A DNA stretch of 64,000 nt from Rhodococcus oxybenzonivorans (lineage in GTDB: Bacteria > Actinomycetota > Actinomycetes > Mycobacteriales > Mycobacteriaceae), in NCBI RefSeq assembly GCF_003130705.1, contig NZ_CP021354.1:3286001-3350000 (forward strand). The letters run 5' to 3'. The position numbers and the translations under genes were made by a program. The notes beneath the pieces were generated by a model. It saw nothing but the letters and a program-made list of their open reading frames with translations, was not told where the DNA came from and did not search any database. Every line of letters starts with the position of its first letter. The first letter of the stretch is position 1. Below, piece by piece: positions 43,788 through 54,011 of this stretch.

Positions 43788-46051
43788 GGCGCCTCGCCAC
43801 CCTCATCGTGTCCTTCCCGCGCCGCGTCCTGACAGTCGCGGTGGCCCTGCTCGTACTGTCCGCAATCTTCGGGGCGGGGGTGTCCGAGCACCTGAAAGTG
43901 GGCGGCTTCGACGACCCGGGCTCAGAGTCCGCGCAAGCGGAGCAATTCCTCGAGGCGGAGTTCGGCACCGCGAGTCCGAATCTGGTGCTCCAGGTCACGG
44001 CGCGCAGCGGCGACGTGAACACCCCGGACGTCGCCGCAGCCGCACAACAAGTGCGACGGTCGATCACATCGGAACCGGACATCACCGAAGTGGCCTCCTA
44101 CTGGGTGGCGAATTCCCCTGAGCTCCGCAGCAACGACGGACGCTCGGCTCTGTTGCTGCTGCACGTCGGGGGCAACCCGGAGCAGGCGGCGCGGCGCACC
44201 CACACGCTCGTCGAGGCATTGCCCTCCGACGACCCGTCGATCGAGGTGGTGGCCGGCGGCAAGCTGGGCCTCGCCGACGCCATCGAGCAGCAGGTCGCCG
44301 ACGATCTCCTCCTGGCCGAATCGATCGCCGTTCCGGCAACACTCGTCCTCCTCGTGGTGGCGTTCGGCAGCGTGGTGGCCGCGCTCCTGCCGTTGACGCT
44401 GGGGGTCATCTCGATCCTCGTGACGATGGTGGTGCTCTTCGGCCTCGCCCAGATCACCGACGTCTCGGTGTACGCGCTCACCGTGGCCACCGCGTTCGGG
44501 CTGGGCCTGGCGATCGACTTCGGATTGCTCCTGGTCTCTCGGTTTCGTGAAGAACGAGCCGCCGGCAGCGATCCGCAGGAAGCGGTCGTCGACACAGTGA
44601 CGACCGCCGGGCGCACCATCGTCTTCAGCGCCGCGACAGTCATGGTCGCGATGACCGGAATGCTGGTGTTCCCCACCTACTTCCTGCGATCGGTCGGTCT
44701 GGCCGCGATGGCGGTGGTCGCCGTTGCGGCGCTGGGCGCCGTCGTGGTGTTACCCGCGCTGCTCGCTGTGCTCGGAACCCGGGTAGACCGGCTGACGGTG
44801 TTCCGACGAAAGAAGACACCGGCATCCGACTCGCTGTTCTGGCGGCGAACCGCGGCTGCCGTCACCCGTAGACCGGTGCGAACAGCGCTTCCCGTCGTCG
44901 CACTCCTGCTGGTGCTGGGAATCCCGTTCCTCCACGCGCAGTATGCGACACCGGACGAGCGCGCCCTGCCCAGCGGGTCGGCGGCCCGCCAGGTCACCGT
45001 CGACATCCGAGAGAACTATTCCGCCGGCGGCGCCGACGCCGTGACGGTGACAACCCCACAGGACGGAAGGGCGCTCGAGCCACTCGCCCGGGAGATCTCC
45101 ACCATGACCGACGTCGCCCGGGTCGACGGCGTATTCGGCCGCTACGAGGGGGGGAATCTCGTCCTCGGCCCGGGACCTGCGAGCGCTCGGTTCGCGGCGG
45201 GAGAGGCCGGTTTCCTGCTCGTGCAGCCCGCGGTCGGCGCACAGTCGGACGCCGCGCAGGACTTGGTCCGCGCGATCAGAGAGCTGCCCGCGGTAACCGG
45301 AGACGACCTTGCGGTAGGCGGACCCACCGCCACGCTCATCGACAGTCGCACCGCCATCATGGACCGGCTACCCCTGGCCATCGGTCTGATGGCGGTCGCG
45401 ACTTTCGTGCTGCTGTTCTTGTTCACCGGCAGCGTCATCCTGCCGCTGAAGGCGTTGGTGCTCAACGTATTCACACTGTCGGCCGTCGTCGGTGCGATGG
45501 TATGGGTGTTCCAGGACGGCCACCTCGCCTGGCTCACCGGCGCGACACCCGCCCCATTGAACATCGGCATGGTGGTGCTGTTGTGCTGCATCGCCTTCGC
45601 GCTGTCCGTGGACTACGAAATCTTCCTACTCAGCCGCATCAAGGAAGCCCACGACGCCGGCGCGAATACCACCGAGGCGACCGTCGAGGGACTCGGCCGT
45701 GTCGGGCGGATCGTCAGCAGCGCGGCGGCACTGCTCACCGTGACGCTGCTGTCGTTCTCCACTGGTCTGTCGTTCATGCAGATGTTCGGGATCGGCACCG
45801 CGCTCGCCATCATCGTGGATGCCACACTGATCCGCGGTGTCCTGGTACCGGCGTTCATGCAGATCGCCGGCGACCTGAACTGGTGGGCGCCGCGCCCGCT
45901 GCGGTGGGTGCATGCCCGCATCGGGCTGAGCGACACCCCGGGGTCCGGTCCGCCCGAGGTCACCGATCCTGCGGCGGCACCGGCGGCGGAAGCTGTCCCG
46001 GCGCCGCACTCGACCCGAGCGAATGTTCCTCGGCCCCACCAATCTTCGTGA
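43781..46051 (+). CDS. MMPL-family lipid exporter
   Basis: This 756-residue RND-type transporter has one N-terminal helix, an exported loop, a helix bundle, a second exported loop and a second bundle. The two repeats carry AIDFGLLLVSRFREE (Asp246-Phe247) and SVDYEIFLLSRIKEAHD (Asp611-Tyr612), the proton-relay sites of MmpL proteins; the first repeat has Phe where Tyr is usual. The polar tail is about 45 residues. GTG at 43781 overlaps the thioesterase stop. It is inferred to export the lipid made by the FAAL-ACP-PKS genes. Its last 92 nt overlap the SPFH gene tail to tail. Confidence 0.92.
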   Translation: MLRRLATLIVSFPRRVLTVAVALLVLSAIFGAGVSEHLKVGGFDDPGSESAQAEQFLEAEFGTASPNLVLQVTARSGDVNTPDVAAAAQQVRRSITSEPDITEVASYWVANSPELRSNDGRSALLLLHVGGNPEQAARRTHTLVEALPSDDPSIEVVAGGKLGLADAIEQQVADDLLLAESIAVPATLVLLVVAFGSVVAALLPLTLGVISILVTMVVLFGLAQITDVSVYALTVATAFGLGLAIDFGLLLVSRFREERAAGSDPQEAVVDTVTTAGRTIVFSAATVMVAMTGMLVFPTYFLRSVGLAAMAVVAVAALGAVVVLPALLAVLGTRVDRLTVFRRKKTPASDSLFWRRTAAAVTRRPVRTALPVVALLLVLGIPFLHAQYATPDERALPSGSAARQVTVDIRENYSAGGADAVTVTTPQDGRALEPLAREISTMTDVARVDGVFGRYEGGNLVLGPGPASARFAAGEAGFLLVQPAVGAQSDAAQDLVRAIRELPAVTGDDLAVGGPTATLIDSRTAIMDRLPLAIGLMAVATFVLLFLFTGSVILPLKALVLNVFTLSAVVGAMVWVFQDGHLAWLTGATPAPLNIGMVVLLCCIAFALSVDYEIFLLSRIKEAHDAGANTTEATVEGLGRVGRIVSSAAALLTVTLLSFSTGLSFMQMFGIGTALAIIVDATLIRGVLVPAFMQIAGDLNWWAPRPLRWVHARIGLSDTPGSGPPEVTDPAAAPAAEAVPAPHSTRANVPRPHQSS

Positions 46052-47153
46052 GCGGACCGTCGACGGGCTGACGCGCCTCCACCTCTGCGGCGCGCACCGC
46101 CTGGGCAATGGCCGGGTCGGACTTGGTTTCGAACCACTCGGCGACCTCGTTGGAGTCGTCCTCCGGCTTCGGTAGATCCTCGTCCGCCGCGGACGGCTCG
46201 TACCGGAACACGCCGTCCTGGCCCTGAGCTCCGAGGGTCTTCGCGAATCCCTTGAGCGCGTCACCGAAGTCGCTGGGCACCAACCACACCTTGTTCGCGT
46301 CGCCCTGCGCCATCTGCGGCAGCGTCTGCAGATACTGGTACGCAAGCAGCTCGGGGGTCGGTTTCCCCGCCTTGATCGCGGCGAACACCTTCTCGATGGC
46401 CTTCGCCTGACCCTGCGCCTGAAGGTATTTGGCCGCCCGTTCACCCTGGGCGCGCAAGATCCGGGACTGCCGCTCCCCCTCAGCGGTGAGAATCGACGCC
46501 TGCTTGGCGCCCTCCGCAGCGAGGATGCGGGACTGCTTGTCGCCCTCGGCGGTCTTGATGGCCGACTCGCGGTGTCCCTCGGCCGTCAGAATGGTGGCCC
46601 GCTTCTCGCGGTCCGCCTTCATCTGCTTCTCCATCGACTCCTGAATCGAGGGTGGCGGATCGATACTCTTGAGCTCGACTCGGGCGACCCGAAGCCCCCA
46701 CCGGCCGGTGGCCTCGTCGAGCACACCCCGTAGCTGCCCGTTGATCGAGTCGCGTGACGTCAGCGTCTCTTCCAGAGTCATGCCACCGACGACGTTGCGG
46801 AGCGTGGTGGTGGTCAGCTGTTCGACACCGACGATGTAGTTGCTGATCTCGTACACCGCGGCCTGCGGATTGGTGACCTGGAAGTACACCACCGTGTCGA
46901 TGGACAGCGTCAGGTTGTCCTGGGTGATCACCGGCTGCGGCGGAAACGACACCACGCGCTCGCGCAGATCCACCTTTGCCCGGACGCGGTCCGCGAACGG
47001 GATGAGGAACGTCAACTGTCCCGACACCGTCCTCGAATACCGGCCGAGCCGCTCGATCACTGCGGCCTCGGCCTGCGGCACCAGAGCCACCGATTTCGCC
47101 ACCACCAGGGCGACGAACAATACGAGCACGACCAACACGATGAGTGCTGCCAT
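45960..47153 (-). CDS. SPFH/band-7 membrane protein, Rv1488-like
   Basis: This 397-residue protein has an N-terminal helix (ALIVLVVLVLFVALVVAKSVALV), the SPFH domain (QAEAAVIERLGRYSRTVSGQLTFLIPFADRV ... VVYFQVTNPQAAVYEISNY) and a coiled-coil Ala/Glu/Gln repeat region with repeated AEG motifs (TAEGHRES, TAEGDKQS, AAEGAKQAS, TAEGERQS). Stomatin-like proteins scaffold membrane domains. It directly abuts the NfeD gene, the usual NfeD-stomatin pair. The tail overlaps the MMPL gene antisense by 92 nt. Confidence 0.93.
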   Translation of the reverse strand: MAALIVLVVLVLFVALVVAKSVALVPQAEAAVIERLGRYSRTVSGQLTFLIPFADRVRAKVDLRERVVSFPPQPVITQDNLTLSIDTVVYFQVTNPQAAVYEISNYIVGVEQLTTTTLRNVVGGMTLEETLTSRDSINGQLRGVLDEATGRWGLRVARVELKSIDPPPSIQESMEKQMKADREKRATILTAEGHRESAIKTAEGDKQSRILAAEGAKQASILTAEGERQSRILRAQGERAAKYLQAQGQAKAIEKVFAAIKAGKPTPELLAYQYLQTLPQMAQGDANKVWLVPSDFGDALKGFAKTLGAQGQDGVFRYEPSAADEDLPKPEDDSNEVAEWFETKSDPAIAQAVRAAEVEARQPVDGPLTKIGGAEEHSLGSSAAPGQLPPPVPPQDR

Positions 47154-47585
47154 CTACGGTCCCCTCCACACGACGGCGGTAGCGCCGTCTATTTGCATCA
47201 CCGTCACGGTCGTTCCCGGTGGATATACCTCGGTGCTGTCGAGCGGACGCGCAGTCCACACGTCACCGCCGAGCTTGATCTGTCCCGCGTGCTCCGCGAC
47301 TTCCTCGAGAACCAGCGCCTGTCTACCGGTGAGCGCCTCGATCCCCATCGGCGTCGACGGCGGGGTCGCGAACCTACGCAACAACACCGGCCGCACTCCG
47401 AGGATCAGCACGAGAGACAGAACGCCGAACAACACCGCATCGACCCACACGGGGAAGTCGGTGACTGCGGTGACCCCGGCCGTGGCGAGAGCACCGCCGG
47501 CCAGCATGAGGAGGAAGAAGTCCCCCGTCAATGCTTCCGCTGCAGCGAGCAGGACACCCGCCACCAGCCAAATCAATGCAGCCAC
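47154..47585 (-). CDS. NfeD-like membrane protein, Rv1487-like
   Basis: This 143-residue protein has three to four hydrophobic segments at residues 1-70 and a C-terminal OB-fold (IEALTGRQALVLEEVAEHAGQIKLGGDVWTARPLDSTEVYPPGTTVTVMQIDGATAVV), typical of NfeD proteins. GTG is the start; the stop directly abuts the SPFH ATG. NfeD partners with stomatin-like proteins in the membrane. Confidence 0.92.
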   Translation of the reverse strand: MAALIWLVAGVLLAAAEALTGDFFLLMLAGGALATAGVTAVTDFPVWVDAVLFGVLSLVLILGVRPVLLRRFATPPSTPMGIEALTGRQALVLEEVAEHAGQIKLGGDVWTARPLDSTEVYPPGTTVTVMQIDGATAVVWRGP

Positions 47586-47593
47586 AACACCAT

Positions 47594-48433
47594 CTAACCA
47601 GAACCCGGGTGTGAGGCGGTGACGAAGTCGACCAGCTGTTCGACCGCCCCGATCAGCGGGGCTTCGAGGTCACGGAAACTGTCGACCGCCGAATAGACCC
47701 GACGCCAGCCGTCGCGCGGCGTGCCCCAGCCCAACTCCCGGCAGACCCCGGTCTTCCAGTCCTCACCGCGCGGGATCTTCGGCCATGCCTCGATCCCGAC
47801 CGCGCTGGGACGCACCGCCTCCCACACGTCGATGAAGGGATGCCCCGTCACCAGCACATTCGGGCCGAGTCCCGTCGTCAGCTGTGTCTCCTTCGACCCG
47901 GTCACCAGATGGTCGACCAGAACGCCGACGCGCCGGCCGGGCCCGGGCCGGAACTCTGCCAGCCGTTCCGCGAGATTGTCCAAGCCCTCGAGATGCTCGA
48001 CGACGACACCCTCGACGCGCAGGTCGTGGCCCCACACCCGCTCGACGAGTGCCGCGTCGTGGACACCCTCCACCCAGATCCGGCTGGCCAGCGCGGTGCG
48101 GGCCCGCAGCCCTTCGACTTTGGTCGATCCCGACGCCGACCTCGTTCGCGCGGGCCCGGCCGGCTTCGCCGCGGGGCGCACCAACGTGACCGGTTTCCCG
48201 TCGATCAGGAACGCGGCTTCCCGCATCGCGAACAACCGGGTACGCCGCGCTCCATCCTCGAGCCGGACGAAGTCACCGTCGTAGGTTCGCTCGAACCCCA
48301 CCACCGCCCCGCAGAACCCGGTGCCCGCATCCTCGACCACCAGATCACGTTCGGCGGGCACCGTGGGCGTCACCGGCTTCCTGGTCCGCGGGTGTCCGGA
48401 AAAGATGTCGCCGTATCTGTCGCCTCCGCTCAC
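47594..48433 (-). CDS. DUF3097 family protein, Rv1486c-like
   Basis: This protein has 279 residues from GTG at 48433 (VSGGDRYGDIFSGHPRTRKPV). Signature segments are RIWVEGVHDAALVERVWGHDLRVEGVVVEHLEGLDNL, RVGVLVDHLVTGSKET, VLVTGHPFIDVWEAV and WPKIPRGEDWKTGVC. The HDAALVE and DHL region resembles a TOPRIM-like core. The function is not known. The long frame upstream of 48433 is noise. The stop lies 8 nt from the NfeD start. Confidence 0.85.
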   Translation of the reverse strand: MSGGDRYGDIFSGHPRTRKPVTPTVPAERDLVVEDAGTGFCGAVVGFERTYDGDFVRLEDGARRTRLFAMREAAFLIDGKPVTLVRPAAKPAGPARTRSASGSTKVEGLRARTALASRIWVEGVHDAALVERVWGHDLRVEGVVVEHLEGLDNLAERLAEFRPGPGRRVGVLVDHLVTGSKETQLTTGLGPNVLVTGHPFIDVWEAVRPSAVGIEAWPKIPRGEDWKTGVCRELGWGTPRDGWRRVYSAVDSFRDLEAPLIGAVEQLVDFVTASHPGSG

Positions 48434-48500
48434 GGGCGCTGACGCTATGCCAGAGGTGCCGTTACACACACCCCGCCACGCCGACATATGCTCGTTTATC

Positions 48501-49310
48501 GTGACTTCACCCAGCGCCACTCTCACCGTGTGGGCCAGTTCCTGGCTCGCCGGGAACAGTGCACCCGACGACGTCATCGACGCACTGCATGCGTGGGCGC
48601 CGATGCATCTGGTCTGCGCGGGTGACCATGTGACGGCCGGCCGCACCGGCCTGCCCTGGCCCGACCCGCAGGACCGGGGTGCCGCGGCGTTGTTGCAGAC
48701 GATCCGCCGCGCCGTCTCCGAGCCGGACACCGAGATCCGGCTCGTTCTACCCGGCCCGGGCGACGTGCGCGGCATCCCCGCAGGAACCACCTTCGCGGCC
48801 GCAGCGGTCAGTGCCGGCGAAGGCATTCTCATCGGGCCTCAGGGCCGTCTCGGAACGGGTCTGGTACCCCAGGTGGAAGGACCCGACGTGCTGCGCTGGA
48901 CTGTCTCCTGCCTCGAACAGCTCCCCGTCGACGCTCATCACACGGGTCTCGGGGAGGCCGAGTTCACCATGCGGGAAACGGTGCGCGACGCCGCGGCAGC
49001 GCTCGAAACCCTGCACATGCTCGATTCCGGCTTCGGCGCCGACCCGCGCGCCCTCATCGCGGATGCGTTGGCCGAGTCGGCGTTGCACCGGTACCCGGCC
49101 ACCATCCCGGCGCGCGCCCTCCGAATCCTGGACTCCGCGGATCAGGTGGCGGCCATCCTCACCGTCGCCGAGCAGATGGCGCCGGCCCGGACCGTCACCG
49201 CATCGGCCGCAGCCTCCCTCGAGGACCTGCTTCGTCCACTGCGTTCCGCCGTGCGTTCGGCCCGCACCGCCGCAATCAATGCGTGTGCGCGGGACGCCCG
49301 GCCGGCCTAA
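48501..49310 (+). CDS. conserved actinobacterial hypothetical protein
   Basis: This 269-residue protein reads (V)[41 protein letters not shown], then a long alpha/beta middle ([26 protein letters not shown]) and a helical C-terminus. No catalytic motif or membrane segment was recognised. GTG at 48501 has a TATGCT box 8 nt upstream and no Shine-Dalgarno, fitting a leaderless message. Its 3' end overlaps the ferrochelatase gene tail to tail by 35 nt. Confidence 0.75.
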   Translation: MTSPSATLTVWASSWLAGNSAPDDVIDALHAWAPMHLVCAGDHVTAGRTGLPWPDPQDRGAAALLQTIRRAVSEPDTEIRLVLPGPGDVRGIPAGTTFAAAAVSAGEGILIGPQGRLGTGLVPQVEGPDVLRWTVSCLEQLPVDAHHTGLGEAEFTMRETVRDAAAALETLHMLDSGFGADPRALIADALAESALHRYPATIPARALRILDSADQVAAILTVAEQMAPARTVTASAAASLEDLLRPLRSAVRSARTAAINACARDARPA

Positions 49311-50361
49311 CCACGGCCTTGCAGCAGTCGACAGCACAAGACCTGCCGTCGGAAGTGGAACCGAGGAGCGGTTCGGTACCGAGACGCCGGGCCGGTCTAC
49401 CGTCGAGGTGCTCGCCCATCAGCTCCAGCACGAGTTCGGCGAAACGAGGATCCGTACCCGGAGTCGCCGCGCGCACGAAGTCGATACCCACGTCGGCCGC
49501 CTTCTCGCGGGCCTCGGTGTCGAGGTCCCACACGACCTCGAGATGGTCCGACACGAAACCCACGGGGCAATTGATGACCGAACGCACTCCCCGGGCTGCC
49601 AGAGCCTCGAGGTGATCACAGATATCCGGCTCGAGCCACGGCACCTGGGGTGGGCCGGACCGGGACTGCCACACCAGGTCGAAGTCACCGAAGCCGGCGG
49701 CGTGCGCAATCAGCCGTGCCGCCTCGGCCACCTGCCTGCTGTACAGATTGCCGCCCTCGTCGGGAGGGCCGGCGTTGGCATCCGCGGCGGCAGGTACCGA
49801 ATGCGCCGTGAAGACCAGACGGGCGCCGGCGCGGGTTTCGGCCGGAAGCTGCGTGGTCACCTCCCGCACCGCGTCGGCGAACGCGTCGATCAGGAGGGGA
49901 TGGTCGTAGTACTGGCGCAGTTTCACCAAGCGAGGTGCCGCGTCCCCGAAGGCGGCGCGCGCCCGTGCGATGTCCTCGTGATACTGACGGCAACCCGAAT
50001 ACCCTCCCCACGCCGACGTGGGAAACACCAATGCCGACCGGACACCGTCCGCGGCCATCTGCGCCACCGTGTCCTCGACCATCGGATGCCAGTTGCGGTT
50101 CCCGAAATAGACGGGCAGATCGACACCGGCTTCGGACAGCGCCGCCTCGACCCGGGCGATGATGTCGCGATTGAGCGCGTTGATCGGCGACACACCGCCG
50201 AAGTGATGGTAGTGCTCGGCCACCGCGTCGAGCCGCTCCGGCGGCACTCCCCTTCCCCGGGTCACATTCTCGAGGAAGGGGCGCACGTCCTCAGGCTTTT
50301 CGGGACCGCCGAACGACAACACGAGAAGGGCATCGAACTCTGTTTCCCGTTTCTGGACCAT
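49276..50361 (-). CDS. cpfC: coproporphyrin III ferrochelatase
   Basis: This 361-residue enzyme has [30 protein letters not shown], the catalytic-site stretch [25 protein letters not shown] and a C-terminal Cys cluster (SCAVDCC) with a further Cys in GGYSGCRQY, matching the [2Fe-2S] ferrochelatases of actinobacteria. These insert iron into coproporphyrin III. It follows inhA at 48 nt, the conserved fabG1-inhA-hemZ order of M. tuberculosis. Confidence 0.95.
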   Translation of the reverse strand: MVQKRETEFDALLVLSFGGPEKPEDVRPFLENVTRGRGVPPERLDAVAEHYHHFGGVSPINALNRDIIARVEAALSEAGVDLPVYFGNRNWHPMVEDTVAQMAADGVRSALVFPTSAWGGYSGCRQYHEDIARARAAFGDAAPRLVKLRQYYDHPLLIDAFADAVREVTTQLPAETRAGARLVFTAHSVPAAADANAGPPDEGGNLYSRQVAEAARLIAHAAGFGDFDLVWQSRSGPPQVPWLEPDICDHLEALAARGVRSVINCPVGFVSDHLEVVWDLDTEAREKAADVGIDFVRAATPGTDPRFAELVLELMGEHLDGRPARRLGTEPLLGSTSDGRSCAVDCCKAVVRPAGRPAHTH

Positions 50362-50409
50362 GGTGCCAATCCTGCGCGCTGCCGTCGGTGACCCTTACTG
50401 CGGGTCCTG

Positions 50410-51207
50410 CTATCCGGCCATCGCGTGGGCGCCGCCGTCGACGTAGATGATCGACGCCGTGGTGCCGGGCAGCCAGTCGGACAGGACAGTGCACACGGTC
50501 TTCGCGACCGGCTCCGGATCGTCGACGTTCCAGCCGATCGGCGCCCGCTCGGACCAGGCGGTGTTCAACTTGTTCATCTCTTCGGCCGGTCCGGTGGCGG
50601 TGCCGGCGATCGCCTTGGCGGCGAGCGTCTTGATCGGTCCTGCGGCGACCAGGTTGGAGCGAATTCCGCGCTCGCCCACCTCCTTGGCCACATAGCGGTT
50701 GACCGACTCGAGCGTCGCCTTCGCCACACCCATCCAGTTGTAGAACGGCACGGCCCGCGCCGGGTCGAAATCCATGCCGACGATCGACGCGCCGTCGTTC
50801 AGCACAGGAAGCAGCGCCTTGGCCACCGACGCGTACGAGTAGGCGGACACCTCGAAAGCGACCCCGACGTCCGACCACGGTGCATCGAAGAACGGGCTAC
50901 CCAGGCAGGACCGCGGCGCAAAGGCGATGGAGTGCACCACACCGTCGATGCCCTCCGGGGCGAGTTCGCGAACCCGGTCGGCGAGCGACTCGAGGTGAGC
51001 GGGGTCCTGCACGTTCAGTTCGACGGCCGGCGGCACCGGCTGCGGCAGGCGCTGCGCGATGCGGTCGATCAACCGGAGACGGTCGAACCCGGTGATGATC
51101 ACCTTCGCGCCCTGCTCCTGCGCCACCTTCGCCACGTGAAAGGCGATGGACGCGTCGGTGATGATGCCGGTGACGAGAATGGTCTTACCTTCGAGCAATC
51201 CGCCCAT
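50410..51207 (-). CDS. inhA: NADH-dependent enoyl-ACP reductase InhA
   Basis: This 265-residue SDR reads [34 protein letters not shown]. It has Ser93 in HSIAFAP and Tyr156/Lys163 in [11 protein letters not shown], equivalent to Ser94, Tyr158 and Lys165 of M. tuberculosis InhA. It reduces enoyl-ACP in FAS-II for mycolic-acid chains. AGGAGGA precedes the ATG. It is cotranscribed with fabG1 upstream and cpfC downstream. Confidence 0.97.
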   Translation of the reverse strand: MGGLLEGKTILVTGIITDASIAFHVAKVAQEQGAKVIITGFDRLRLIDRIAQRLPQPVPPAVELNVQDPAHLESLADRVRELAPEGIDGVVHSIAFAPRSCLGSPFFDAPWSDVGVAFEVSAYSYASVAKALLPVLNDGASIVGMDFDPARAVPFYNWMGVAKATLESVNRYVAKEVGERGIRSNLVAAGPIKTLAAKAIAGTATGPAEEMNKLNTAWSERAPIGWNVDDPEPVAKTVCTVLSDWLPGTTASIIYVDGGAHAMAG

Positions 51208-51252
51208 GAGGTGTCCTCCTGTAGGAAAAGTCCGGGAAGTGAAGTGGGTGGG

Positions 51253-52059
<807 letters not shown>

Positions 52060-53040
52060 TCAGGGCAGGCGTTGACGCAGAACAAGTGCAAGGATCAGCC
52101 CGGCGGTCGCCGACAGGACCCCGAGAACCAGCCAGGGCCGGCTGGCATCGCCACGGGTGGTCTCGAATCCGATCTGTTCCTCGAGGGTGTCGTAGACGTC
52201 ACGCAACTCCTCGAGGCTGGACGCGGTGAAGAAGCTTCCCCCGGACAGGGAAGCGATCTCCCGCAAAGATGGGTCGTCGACCGGCACCGGAATCCGCTCG
52301 TCCTCGATCTCGACCTTGCCGTAGCTCGTCCCGAAGGAGATGGTCGAAATCGGCACGTCCTTCTCCTTGGCCTGGCGTGCCGCAGTGAAACCGCCGCGGG
52401 GATCGTCCGGATTCTCGGGCACCGTCTGCTTACCGTCCGACAGCAGCACTATGCGGGCAGGCGGGGCCTGATCGCTGCCGCCGAGCACCGCTGCCAACGT
52501 CTCGATCGACTGCAGCGACGTGAAGATCGCCTCCCCCGTCGCGGTGCGCTCACTCAACTGCAGATTGTCGATGGCAACCTTCGTCGCTTCCCGATTGGTC
52601 GTCGGCGAGACGAGCACCGACGCCGTACCCGCGAAGGCAACGAGACCCAGGTTGATGCCCGGGGTCAGGCCGTCGGCGAACGACTTCGCCGCATCCTGGG
52701 CCGCGGCCAACCGGGTCGGTTCCACATCTGTTGCCTTCATCGAGAGCGAGACGTCGATGACGAGAATCACGGTGGCCCGGTTACGCGGAACCCGCTTGTC
52801 CTCGGTGGGTCCGGCGAGCGCGACGCTGAAGAACACCAGCGCCAGCACCATCAGCAACGCCGGAATGTGGCGAATGCGGCCGGGTCTGGACGGAGCCACC
52901 TTCTCGAGCAAGGCAAAGTTCGTGAACCGCAGGGTGTGCTTGTGCCGTTGCCGCTGCACCCACACATACCCGGCCACCAACGCAGCCACGACGAGGAGGA
53001 AGAGCAGCCACCACGGCGAGGTGAATTGAGAAAGGCTCAC
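52060..53040 (-). CDS. VWA-domain membrane protein, Rv1481-like
   Basis: This 326-residue protein has two N-terminal hydrophobic helices ([21 protein letters not shown] and [19 protein letters not shown]), a von Willebrand A domain with MIDAS motif VIDVSLSM, and a final helix ([20 protein letters not shown]). The VWA domain should sit in the cytoplasm or outside depending on topology. It overlaps the DUF58 gene by 4 nt, the usual MoxR-DUF58-VWA trio. Confidence 0.93.
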   Translation of the reverse strand: MSLSQFTSPWWLLFLLVVAALVAGYVWVQRQRHKHTLRFTNFALLEKVAPSRPGRIRHIPALLMVLALVFFSVALAGPTEDKRVPRNRATVILVIDVSLSMKATDVEPTRLAAAQDAAKSFADGLTPGINLGLVAFAGTASVLVSPTTNREATKVAIDNLQLSERTATGEAIFTSLQSIETLAAVLGGSDQAPPARIVLLSDGKQTVPENPDDPRGGFTAARQAKEKDVPISTISFGTSYGKVEIEDERIPVPVDDPSLREIASLSGGSFFTASSLEELRDVYDTLEEQIGFETTRGDASRPWLVLGVLSATAGLILALVLRQRLP

Positions 53041-54011
53041 CGGCGAGCCCTCTGCGTCGTCGCGGTTCCGAAACTGTGCTTACGCGCCGAGACGAACCGG
53101 ACGACGTCCGCGATCCAGTCCCGGTCCGTCCGCAGACTGAGCACCGGTGCGCCGCAACGTCGCAACGATTGCTGCACCTGCAGGCGATGTTCTTCCGCAG
53201 CCCGCGCGAAATCGGCGCGGAGCTGCGGTGTGATCGAGAATTCGCGGGTCCGTCCGGACTCCGGATCGTGCAGCACTACATCCCCTATGTCGGGTAGTTC
53301 CAGATCTCTCGGATCGAGCACCTCCACGCCGAGGACGTCATGGCGGCCCGAGATTGCCCGCAGTGACCGTTCCCAGTCGATCGGCCCCAGAAAGTCGCTG
53401 ATGACGACGGCGAGGCCTCGGCGCCGCTGAGGCCGGCGCAGCGACTCCACCGCGCTCTGCAAGTCGCCCCGGACACCGTCCGGGGCGTGCGGGGTGGTCG
53501 CGATCTGCCGCAGCATGGCCTGGGCGTGAATGCGGCCACCGCGTGCAGGAATGCGGGTGGTCTGCGCACCGGTGGCCACGATGGCACCGACCCGGTTGCC
53601 CCCACCACTGGTCAAGTGGGTGACAGCCGCCGCAGCTGCCACGACGAGGTCCCGTTTCTCGCACCCGGCCGTGCCGAAGTCGAGGCTCGAGGATAGGTCG
53701 ATCACCATCCACGTCTCGAGTTCCCGGTCGGCCACCGACTGGCGAACATGCGGATGCGTGGTCCGCGCGGTGACCGACCAGTCCATCTGGCGGACGTCGT
53801 CGCCGGGCTGGTATTCGCGGGCATCACCCGGTTCGGAGCCCGGGCCGGGAATCAGACCGAGATGATCCCCGTGCAGCACCCCGTCGAGGCGTCGACGAAC
53901 GGTGAGCTCCAAGGTTCGCAGCGCGGCGGACAGTTTCGGGTCACGCAGCTCGCCGGAACGAAAGGACGGCGGTGGACCGGCGCTCTGCGCACCCGCAGTA
54001 CGCGCACTCAC
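53037..54011 (-). CDS. DUF58 family protein, Rv1480-like
   Basis: This 324-residue protein has the DUF58 core [37 protein letters not shown] and [17 protein letters not shown] with an altered MIDAS-like motif. It is the partner of MoxR and VWA proteins in membrane or complex assembly. GTG at 54011 overlaps the moxR stop (GTGA). Confidence 0.92.
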   Translation of the reverse strand: MSARTAGAQSAGPPPSFRSGELRDPKLSAALRTLELTVRRRLDGVLHGDHLGLIPGPGSEPGDAREYQPGDDVRQMDWSVTARTTHPHVRQSVADRELETWMVIDLSSSLDFGTAGCEKRDLVVAAAAAVTHLTSGGGNRVGAIVATGAQTTRIPARGGRIHAQAMLRQIATTPHAPDGVRGDLQSAVESLRRPQRRRGLAVVISDFLGPIDWERSLRAISGRHDVLGVEVLDPRDLELPDIGDVVLHDPESGRTREFSITPQLRADFARAAEEHRLQVQQSLRRCGAPVLSLRTDRDWIADVVRFVSARKHSFGTATTQRARR

